Shown piece by piece: positions 1 to 5,832 of a stretch of DNA of 5,832 nucleotides (position 1 is its first letter; each line of letters opens with the position of its first letter). Made by a program: the position numbers and the translations under genes. Source of the DNA: Chloroflexota bacterium (lineage in GTDB: Bacteria; Chloroflexota; Chloroflexia; Chloroflexales; Kallotenuaceae); the NCBI GenBank assembly GCA_019240175.1, contig JAFAYS010000591.1:1-5832 (forward strand). Direction: 5' to 3'. Under the pieces are notes generated by a model, which saw only the letters and a program-made list of their open reading frames with translations, was not told where the DNA came from and did not search any database.

Positions 1-2969
1 AGCGGCTCACGCGAGGCCGGGCGTAGCAGGCCAACACCCAGCGCGATCGTCGTGGCGACCAGTGCGGCTAGCCCAACGCTCTCGGCGTTCCAGTCGGCGA
101 GCGCCTGCCACAGGCTGAGCTGCGTCATGTTGGCCAGCACCACGCCGGGCAGCAAGACGATCAGTGCGCCGAACACCGCCAGCAGTCCGCTCTGAATTTG
201 TCCGCTGCGTGGTTGTGTTTTGAAACCAGAGCGCGGCGTGAAGCTGTTGTAGAGCGCGCTCCACACGCCGAGCAGCGCCAGCGCCAGCGCCGTCGGGATG
301 ACGTAGCGCAGCGTGGTCTCAGGATACAAGCCCAGCAGCTTATCTAGCAGCGCAAAGGGCAGTCGTGCGGTGTAGGGCAGCGGATCGTGGCCGCCGGCGA
401 AGAACGGATCGTAGGGCGGCAGCGTGGGCGTGCGCACCAGCGCGGTCCAGCGCGCTACGGTCTCGGAGGGTGCCGCGCTCAAACCTAGGCGGTAGAGCAG
501 CACGCCTGCAATCAGCGTCAGACCATACAGCGCCTGCCCGACGATCAAGCCCGATCGTTGTGCGCTGATCAAACGGTTGAGCTCGCGCCGTCCCTGCCAC
601 AGCTGCCAGCCGCCGCCGATCACGATCGTGGCGAACCAGGCCAGCAGCAGCCAGCGGCTCATGCTCACGATCTGAAGCGCACCGATCAGTGCCGGCACAC
701 TGGCGAAAAGCAGCAAGCCCAGCGGACGTGCCAGGCTCAGGCCGCGATCCGGCAAGGGCAGTCGCAGCCGCCACAGCAGGCCGATCATGGCCGCGCCGAG
801 CACCTCGATCGCCAGCAGCCAGATCAGCAGGCCCAACAGACCGGATTGTGTCGCGAAAAGGTAGCGCATATCAAGCGATTGCAGCTTGTTCCAGGCGCTG
901 GGTGTGAGCTGAAGCGCGGTCGGCGCGTCGTTAACCTGTTGTGGTCGCAGCCCGCGATACACCTCGTCCCAGTTCATGCCCTGCGTCAGCAGCGAGCGCG
1001 CCCGATCCGGCGAGAACTCGTCGGTGCGGCGGAAGATCAGCACGCGCGGATGATCGTAGACCCAGAAAGCTTCTTCCGCGCCCAGGTCGGGGATTGGAAT
1101 GCCGAGCAGCGTCGGGAACGACTTCACATCGGCTACCAACTGAAAGCCGAGCGAGCCGTCGAAGAGCGCCTGGTAGTAGCGCGCCGTCGCCGGGAAGCGC
1201 TGCGGCACCCGCACCGTCGAGCCGTAGACGCGCGGTGAGGTCAGCACCACATAATTCGAGCGCGACAGCTGCTCGACCAGGCCGATCGCCGCGTCGTCGC
1301 CGGGATTCACGTTGTCAGCCTTGCCGACATATTTTTCTAGCTCGTCCTCGGCGTAGGGATAGGTCGTTTTTTGCTGGTATTTGTCGCCGGGCGAGAAAGG
1401 CAGCAGATCGTCCCACCACTCCCAGGTCGTCGTCGTGCCGTTGGGCTCGGCGCGCTCGATCCACTCCGCCGCCGTGACGCGGGTGTAGGGCCGCGTGTAG
1501 ATCCGCGTGTAGGCGAAGGCCCAGGCCCAGGTCGCGCCCAGCACACAGGCGATCAGGCCCAGCGCAAAGGCCGGACGCTTCAAGCCTCGGGCGCGGCTGG
1601 TCCAGCGAGACAGGATCGATGGCCGCGTGGGATACACGCGCGCGCGTCGTCGCCGCATGGCCCACTCGTAGAGCCGCACCAGGCCCCAGGCGGCAAACGC
1701 GCACAGCGGCGCGTAGAGCGGCAGGAAGTAGCGCATCGTCGTGACGAACTGTTGGCCCTGCCAGCCGAAGTAGAGCGCGATCCAGATCCAGGGCACCGCA
1801 TGCACGAAGCGTCGCCGCGTCAGCATCTGCCAGCCAGCAGCAGCCCAGGCGATCCAGCCGACCAGACCCAGCGGAGCGCCGAGGCCCCAGAGCACCATGT
1901 TTTGCCAGGGGAACAGCCAGGGCGTGCGCGCCGCCCACTGGTGGCTCGACGGCAGATCGATCGTGCCGTTGGCGGTGAGCCGCGCCTCCTCAAGCCGCGT
2001 GCGGAAGCGTGGCTCCAGCCCGATGTTCCACAAATTCGGGCCGGTAAACGCGTCGGGCTGGAAGAGACGAAACGCCAGAAATGTCACAACGCCGGTCACA
2101 AAGAGCAGCAGGCTTAGCCGCACCAGCTGATTGAACAGCGGCGGCGGATCATACGCGGCTATCGGATCGTCGTCTACGCGCTGGTAACGCGACCAGAGCA
2201 ATTGCAGCAGCGCCACGCCGACCAGCGCCACTAGCACCGCCATGTTGACCTTGCTGGCCACCGCCGCGCCGATCGACAAGCCGGTCAGGATCGCATCGCT
2301 CCAACGACCGCGCTGGCCCAGCCGCACCGCGAAGAGCAGCGCCAGCGTGCCGAACGCGACCGCGAAGTTGTCGACGGTGAAGAAGTGCGACTGTTGGATT
2401 GGCATGACCGCGCCCGCGTAGAGCGCCGCCGCCAGCAGCGCCGCGCGCCGCCCGTAGAGCGTGTACGCCAGAAAGAACGTCGCCAGCAGCGTGATCAGAT
2501 CCGAGGCCACGCTCAGCGAGCGCCCGACCAGCAGAATCTCGCTGACTCCCGTGCGATCAGTCGCCTCGGCGACGAGCCGCGTGAGCGTCGTGGGCAGCGT
2601 GCCGTAGACGTAGCTGCGCGACCAGGTGAAGTTGCGCGGGTTCAACGTCGAGCAGCCGCTATCCAGGCTCGGCGACCAATCCTCGGGCTTGTCCTGCGGA
2701 TTGCGCGGCATTGGCACCGGCGTGGCGCAGGCGCTGGTCAGATACGTGCGCAGATCGTTGGGCACTTCCATGCCGAAGACGGTGTAGTGCATGAAGCGCT
2801 CGTCGGGATGCTGACCGGTCTGGCCGTCCCAATCGCTCAGGTTCACCGTCCGAAAATATGCGCCGATCGCGACGATGATCACCAGCAGCAGCGTGGTAAT
2901 CAAAAGCTGGCGGCGGCGTGATGAGGGCAGCGCCGCTCCCGGCGTGGTTGGCTGTTGTGAATAATCCAT
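1..2969 (-). CDS. GT39-type (GT-C) membrane glycosyltransferase fused to a DUF2298/Chlor_Arch_YYY-like membrane domain; 3' end beyond window
   Basis: Translating from the ATG at 2969 gives 989 uninterrupted codons to the left edge with no stop, so the C-terminus is missing. Residues 21-39 form the first membrane helix. The extracytoplasmic motif HPDERF (54-59) follows, with D56/E57 where GT-C enzymes carry their catalytic acidic residues. Further helices lie at about 147-170, 175-190, 200-216, 225-258, 283-300, 357-380, 391-404, 412-430 and 466-486. A soluble part (about 490-690) contains WWDDLLP (518-524) and AEEAFWVYDHPRVLIFRR (631-648). From about 700 the sequence resembles DUF2298: helix 708-733, LPDRG (739-743), helices 744-766 and 772-788, then PPYDPFFAGG (851-860). 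By family knowledge the GT39 part transfers a sugar from a polyprenyl-phosphate donor outside the membrane; the role of DUF2298 is unknown. An in-frame ATG at 3017 would add 16 residues, but it overlaps the -10 element, so 2969 is preferred. The ribosome site is weak (AAGGA, 12 bases upstream). Acceptor and sugar are not predictable. Confidence 0.93.
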   Translation of the reverse strand, partial: MDYSQQPTTPGAALPSSRRRQLLITTLLLVIIVAIGAYFRTVNLSDWDGQTGQHPDERFMHYTVFGMEVPNDLRTYLTSACATPVPMPRNPQDKPEDWSPSLDSGCSTLNPRNFTWSRSYVYGTLPTTLTRLVAEATDRTGVSEILLVGRSLSVASDLITLLATFFLAYTLYGRRAALLAAALYAGAVMPIQQSHFFTVDNFAVAFGTLALLFAVRLGQRGRWSDAILTGLSIGAAVASKVNMAVLVALVGVALLQLLWSRYQRVDDDPIAAYDPPPLFNQLVRLSLLLFVTGVVTFLAFRLFQPDAFTGPNLWNIGLEPRFRTRLEEARLTANGTIDLPSSHQWAARTPWLFPWQNMVLWGLGAPLGLVGWIAWAAAGWQMLTRRRFVHAVPWIWIALYFGWQGQQFVTTMRYFLPLYAPLCAFAAWGLVRLYEWAMRRRRARVYPTRPSILSRWTSRARGLKRPAFALGLIACVLGATWAWAFAYTRIYTRPYTRVTAAEWIERAEPNGTTTTWEWWDDLLPFSPGDKYQQKTTYPYAEDELEKYVGKADNVNPGDDAAIGLVEQLSRSNYVVLTSPRVYGSTVRVPQRFPATARYYQALFDGSLGFQLVADVKSFPTLLGIPIPDLGAEEAFWVYDHPRVLIFRRTDEFSPDRARSLLTQGMNWDEVYRGLRPQQVNDAPTALQLTPSAWNKLQSLDMRYLFATQSGLLGLLIWLLAIEVLGAAMIGLLWRLRLPLPDRGLSLARPLGLLLFASVPALIGALQIVSMSRWLLLAWFATIVIGGGWQLWQGRRELNRLISAQRSGLIVGQALYGLTLIAGVLLYRLGLSAAPSETVARWTALVRTPTLPPYDPFFAGGHDPLPYTARLPFALLDKLLGLYPETTLRYVIPTALALALLGVWSALYNSFTPRSGFKTQPRSGQIQSGLLAVFGALIVLLPGVVLANMTQLSLWQALADWNAESVGLAALVATTIALGVGLLRPASREP

Positions 2970-3008
2970 GCTCGCGGGCGATCCTTGGTTCAGGCGTATC
3001 GCGCGTAG

Positions 3009-3024
3009 AAACCTCATTATAACA
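3009..3024 (-). promoter_or_regulatory. Extended -10 promoter for the GT39-DUF2298 gene
   Basis: On the minus strand the 68-base gap between the two glycosyltransferase genes contains TGTTATAAT at 3024-3016. This is a perfect TGn extension plus a perfect TATAAT hexamer in otherwise GC-rich sequence. No good -35 box is found 16-18 bases upstream (that position holds CGCTAA/CCGCTA, inside the end of the preceding gene), which is expected for extended -10 promoters. The inferred start is about 3009, giving a leader of roughly 40 bases before the ATG at 2969. This would allow the fusion gene to be expressed independently of the genes upstream. The match is seen directly; activity is inferred. Confidence 0.55.
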
Positions 3025-3037
3025 GGGCGCGGGTTGG

Positions 3038-5056
3038 TTAGCGGCCAGGCACCAGATACATCGCAAAATTCTTTCCGGGCGTCTTCGCCTGGATCAGGGA
3101 GTAGGTGCCGTCGGGATAGCTGGCTTCGAGTTGCTGTTTGCGAGTGCTGTCGTCGGGGTGGAGCACAAACAACATCTGCTGACCATCGGCGCGTGTGGGC
3201 AGCCCGATCTCGCTGGGCAGATCGTGGCCGGGCTGCCAGGCGGGATCGCCCAGCATCAGCGCGAGACTCCGACCGTCCAGCCAGTGCGGATAGGCCAGCA
3301 TATACACATGATCCAGCGTCACGCCCAGCTCTTGCATGCGCTGAATATGCTGCACGATCTCATGCGTATTCTGCACCGAGCTGCGATATTGCAGATCGTA
3401 GTCGTGGAAGTAGCGTGTGTAGTTGTGCTGCGTAGACAGGCTAAACGCCCCGAGCAGCAGCGCCGCAGCGGCTGTGCGTCGCAGCGCCAATTGTGGTCGC
3501 GATCCGCCGTCGCTGGTGATCGTCCAGAGCTGGCGGGCGGCGTACGCTAGCGGCAGCGCCACGATCACAAAGATCACCGGCGCGACCGTGCCCAGGCGGT
3601 TGGCGCTGGGATTTTCAGCCGGAAAGGCCAGGCTGAGCGTCGAAGGCAGCAGCAGCACCGGCGTGGCGATTGCCAGCGCGCTGTAGCGTGGCGACCGCCG
3701 CGCCACCTGGTAGCCGACGATCAGTAGGCCGGCCAACAGCGCGCCGCCAGTGACCAGATCCAGAAACGGATCGCGATGTACCGCGTTGACGACGGTTTCG
3801 TCGCCGCGCCAGTTGAAGGCCAGCAGTGCGGCGCGATTGTTGAGCAGAAACGTGCCCAGCGAATGTTGAAAGCTGCCGATCTCCTGCTCGGTACTGGCCG
3901 CACGCGTCGCCACGCGATACCAGACCTGATCCGGATGCTGCACCGTGTAGTGGATCAGCGGCAGGCAGGTCACAATCGCAGTCGCCGTGATCAGCGCGCT
4001 GTCGGCGAGCAGCCGTCGCCAGTGGCCGCGCCAGCGCCGATCGATCAGCAGCGCCCAGGCCAGCAGCAGCGGCACCAGCAGCGGCACGATCCGAAACGAG
4101 ATATAGCCGTGCAGCCCCAGGCCGATCGCCAGGCCACACCAGATCGCATCCCGCCGATCGCCGCGCCGCAGATAGCGGAACAGCAGCCACAGCACCACCG
4201 CCGTCGGCAGCGGGCCGTACGGAAATCTCAGCCCCATGCGCGCCGTATTGACGACCCACTTGGAGATCGCGAAGCCCGTCGCGGCGATCAGGCCAACCGT
4301 GGTGCCGGCCAGCTCGCGGCCAAACAAAAAGACCGCTGGGATCGCCAGCAGCCCGATCAGCGCCGTGCCAAGCTTGAGCGTCTCGAAGCTCAGCGGCAGG
4401 CCAAACAGCCGCATCAGGCCATAGGTGATATAGAACTGGCCCGGCTCGCGTCCGGTATTGCGCGGAAAGAAGAGCGGACGCTGGCCGCTGACCAGATCAT
4501 AGATGTCGAGCAGCTTCTCGGCGTGATCGCTAGTGGGATCGGCGGGAACTTCGGCCAGCCGGTAGAAGCGAAAGAACGCGCCGAGCGCCAGAATCGCGAT
4601 CGGAATCAGCCAGAATGCCAGCGGCAGCCGGCTTGATCGCGCCTCGTCTTTGGGCGTTCCGGACGGCCACCAGGCCAGGCACCAGACCAGCGTCGCCGCG
4701 AGCCAGGCGCAGACGCCGAAGAGCGTGTACACGCCGCTGCCCGAGCCGATCCAGGTCACCATAATCAGCGCGCCAGCCGGGCCAAGCAGCGTCCAGCGAA
4801 TCCTGTGCTGCTGCGCGACCAGATCGTCGAGCGCATCGGGTGCGGGTGGCGCAACGCGCAGCGCGATCAGCCACGCGCCCAGGCCCAGCACCAGCGCGCC
4901 AATCGCTACCAGTGACAGCAGCTGGTTTTGCAGCTGGCTCTGCGCCACGACGAGCAGCACCAGACCGCCGCACGCCAGGATTGGCGCGAGCAGTGTGGTG
5001 CGATGCAGCAGAGTCGTGGGGGGCGTTTGCGATGTCGATGTTACCGAACTACGCAT
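3038..5056 (-). CDS. GT39/ArnT-like multi-pass membrane glycosyltransferase
   Basis: A 672-residue integral membrane protein with about 14-15 hydrophobic helices and a soluble C-terminus (about 543-672). The GT39 core begins with the helix at 146-166 ending FFRFYRL. An extracytoplasmic loop follows with P171, D174, D177, H178 and E180 (SDHAEK); D177 is the best candidate catalytic acid. GREP (202-205) is another typical GT39/ArnT landmark, as are ARMGLRF (272-278) and the PAENPSANRLG stretch (479-489) before a late helix. The C-terminal part has HVYMLAYPHWLDGR (583-596), a type seen in Chloroflexi GT39 proteins. By family knowledge it would move a sugar from a polyprenyl-phosphate carrier to a lipid, glycan or protein outside the membrane; donor and acceptor are unknown. 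About 145 residues with up to four helices precede the core. The ATG at 5056 is chosen because the frame's earlier TTG at 5131 would overlap the methyltransferase by 44 bases. No clear Shine-Dalgarno is visible. The gap of 31 bases to the upstream gene suggests co-transcription. Confidence 0.93.
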   Translation of the reverse strand: MRSSVTSTSQTPPTTLLHRTTLLAPILACGGLVLLVVAQSQLQNQLLSLVAIGALVLGLGAWLIALRVAPPAPDALDDLVAQQHRIRWTLLGPAGALIMVTWIGSGSGVYTLFGVCAWLAATLVWCLAWWPSGTPKDEARSSRLPLAFWLIPIAILALGAFFRFYRLAEVPADPTSDHAEKLLDIYDLVSGQRPLFFPRNTGREPGQFYITYGLMRLFGLPLSFETLKLGTALIGLLAIPAVFLFGRELAGTTVGLIAATGFAISKWVVNTARMGLRFPYGPLPTAVVLWLLFRYLRRGDRRDAIWCGLAIGLGLHGYISFRIVPLLVPLLLAWALLIDRRWRGHWRRLLADSALITATAIVTCLPLIHYTVQHPDQVWYRVATRAASTEQEIGSFQHSLGTFLLNNRAALLAFNWRGDETVVNAVHRDPFLDLVTGGALLAGLLIVGYQVARRSPRYSALAIATPVLLLPSTLSLAFPAENPSANRLGTVAPVIFVIVALPLAYAARQLWTITSDGGSRPQLALRRTAAAALLLGAFSLSTQHNYTRYFHDYDLQYRSSVQNTHEIVQHIQRMQELGVTLDHVYMLAYPHWLDGRSLALMLGDPAWQPGHDLPSEIGLPTRADGQQMLFVLHPDDSTRKQQLEASYPDGTYSLIQAKTPGKNFAMYLVPGR

Positions 5057-5087
5057 ACAATTTAAGGGGTGCTCACACAGTGGCGAT
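5057..5087 (-). other. Short intergenic gap, methyltransferase to GT39; no ribosome site or terminator
   Basis: These 31 bases separate the methyltransferase stop from the GT39 start. There is no inverted repeat able to form a terminator hairpin and no purine-rich Shine-Dalgarno within 15 bases of the ATG. A TTAAAT stretch at 5065-5060 resembles a -10 box but sits only three bases before the start codon, which would imply a leaderless transcript, and there is no matching -35. The simplest reading is that the two genes share a transcript. Confidence 0.5.
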
Positions 5088-5832
5088 TTAGGCTTCCACG
5101 TCGACGACAGGCCGCGCTGCTTCGGCCTCAAGCGTGCTGATCGTTACGGGCTTGCGCGCTTTGACCAGCACATTGACAAAGCTGCGTTTGCGCTTCACAC
5201 GCGGACGGTCGTTCAGGCGATCGATGAAGCGGAAGATCGCCAGGCCCAGGTTGATCGGGTTGAGCAGGCTGCCGCTGTTCTCCGCGCCCGAGAAGCGATC
5301 CGCGCTCTTGCGCAGCGAGGTTGGCAGTAGATTATGCTCGATCAGCGGTTTGCCGATGCCGTAAACCAGGAAGTGGATGAACGGAAAACTGTAGTGCGTG
5401 GCCTCTTCGGCGATCTCGATCTCGAAGCCGGCGCTGCGGAAGCGCTCGATCAGATCCGCAGGCTCGTACAGCCGCTCATGGTTCGACCAGATGCCGGCGA
5501 TCGGGCCGCTGCGGATCGGCTGGCCGCCCAGCGCGATCCAGATATGATTGATCGGGTCCCACCAGAAGGGATAGCGCGCGTGTGGCACCGAGAGCGCCAG
5601 CGTGCCACCCGGCTTGAGCACGCGATACAGCTCTTGGAGCGCGCGCCGATCGTCGTCGATGTGCTCCAGCACCTCGCTCATCAATACTTTATCGAAGGAA
5701 TCGTCGGGGAAGGGCAGGCGCAGAATGTTGCCGCTCAGCAGCTCGGCGGGAACTTCTTCGCTGCGCGCCCATTGGAGCCGCGCCACGTCGCCGTCGAGCC
5801 CGACCAGTTGTAGATCGCGCAGGTTGCCCATC
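5088..5832 (-). CDS. Class I SAM-dependent methyltransferase (Methyltransf_11-like), 5' end beyond window
   Basis: The open frame enters from the right edge. The ATG at 5831 is probably internal, because the glycine-rich SAM-binding motif I (the E/D-x-G-x-G-x-G strand-loop) that should precede this sequence is absent. Numbering from that ATG, LVGLDGD (9-15) is the end of strand 2, with D13 as the likely ribose-binding acid. SGNILRLPFPDDSFD (33-47) is the motif II region, VLMSEVLEHIDD (49-60) is strand 4 with the usual EVLEH, and ELYRVLKPGGTLALSVPH (67-84) is strand 5. A C-terminal region (about 85-180) rich in aromatic residues, with HERLYEPADLIERFRSAGFEI (118-138), matches the tail of this superfamily. 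The protein is cytoplasmic with no signal peptide visible in this part. By family it methylates a small molecule, sugar or lipid rather than DNA, but the substrate cannot be named. Linkage to two GT39 genes suggests a role in surface glycan assembly. The TAA stop is at 5090-5088. Confidence 0.92.
   Translation of the reverse strand, partial: MGNLRDLQLVGLDGDVARLQWARSEEVPAELLSGNILRLPFPDDSFDKVLMSEVLEHIDDDRRALQELYRVLKPGGTLALSVPHARYPFWWDPINHIWIALGGQPIRSGPIAGIWSNHERLYEPADLIERFRSAGFEIEIAEEATHYSFPFIHFLVYGIGKPLIEHNLLPTSLRKSADRFSGAENSGSLLNPINLGLAIFRFIDRLNDRPRVKRKRSFVNVLVKARKPVTISTLEAEAARPVVDVEA

Noticed and set aside
558..1238. Long plus-strand ORF (226 codons), with similar ones at 1371-2117, 3776-4636, 4650-5330 and 5334-5813
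   Set aside because: All lie opposite well-supported minus-strand genes. Their translations are rich in Gln, Arg, Ala and His with no domain or membrane pattern, as expected for antisense shadows of GC-rich coding sequence.
1600..1680. Apparent frameshift in the fusion gene near the CGCGCG run
   Set aside because: A first reading seemed to slip into another frame. Recounting the alternating CG run (CGC GCG CGC GTG) restored the frame, and the total of 989 codons agrees exactly with the coordinates.
340..1938. Minus-strand ORFs at 340-774, 1315-1938, 1337-1546 and 1580-1801
   Set aside because: They are other frames of the fusion gene, which is open throughout. Their translations are Arg/Ala-rich, while the main frame shows membrane helices and family motifs.
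2970..3037. Terminator after the 672-residue GT39 gene
   Set aside because: No stable inverted repeat followed by a T-run is visible on the minus strand in the 68-base gap.
2659..3066. Minus-strand 135-codon ORF spanning the intergenic gap
   Set aside because: It is in a different frame from the gene starting at 2969, crosses the promoter region and has no recognisable content.
5057..5131. Upstream TTG start for the 672-residue GT39 gene
   Set aside because: It would overlap the methyltransferase end by 44 bases, and the added residues are polar and unlike the family N-terminus. The ATG at 5056 fits better.
1..5832. CRISPR array, tRNA/rRNA, insertion sequence or prophage elements
   Set aside because: No regularly spaced repeats, no tRNA-like or rRNA motifs, no transposase or integrase reading frame and no terminal inverted repeats were seen.

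Overview
The window is GC-rich, and everything it codes for lies on the minus strand. The organism is most likely a member of the Chloroflexota (Chloroflexia). This rests on the domain content: a large GT-C glycosyltransferase of the kind common in that phylum, and a DUF2298 region (also called Chlor_Arch_YYY), a family known mainly from Chloroflexi and Archaea. The placement comes from protein-family recognition, not from a marker gene.

Reading along the minus strand (right to left), there are three genes. First is the C-terminal 247 residues of a class I SAM-dependent methyltransferase (5088-5832), whose N-terminus lies outside the window. After 31 bases comes a complete 672-residue multi-pass GT39/ArnT-like glycosyltransferase (3038-5056). 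After 68 bases, which carry a perfect extended -10 promoter element, a very long ORF starts at 2969 and runs off the left edge at base 1 without a stop. It has 989 complete codons in the window. Its first two thirds are a second GT39-type enzyme with an HPDE motif and a large soluble domain. From about residue 700 it becomes a DUF2298-like membrane domain. Because no stop codon lies inside the window, this gene is easily missed, and short out-of-frame ORFs can be mistaken for it.

The three genes look like a cell-surface glycan or glycoprotein module. Two GT-C membrane enzymes would use polyprenyl-phosphate-linked sugars on the outer face of the membrane, and a cytoplasmic methyltransferase could modify a sugar, lipid or other small precursor. 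No substrate can be read from the sequence. The first two genes are probably co-transcribed. The third may also have its own promoter.

No RNA genes, mobile elements, CRISPR arrays or convincing hairpin terminators were seen. No gene-free stretch exceeds 68 bases. The many long plus-strand ORFs are antisense shadows of GC-rich coding sequence. The points most worth a second look are the GT39-DUF2298 fusion, the loss of the YYYxG signature in its DUF2298 part, the extended -10 promoter, and a strong excess of GATC/CGATCG sites.
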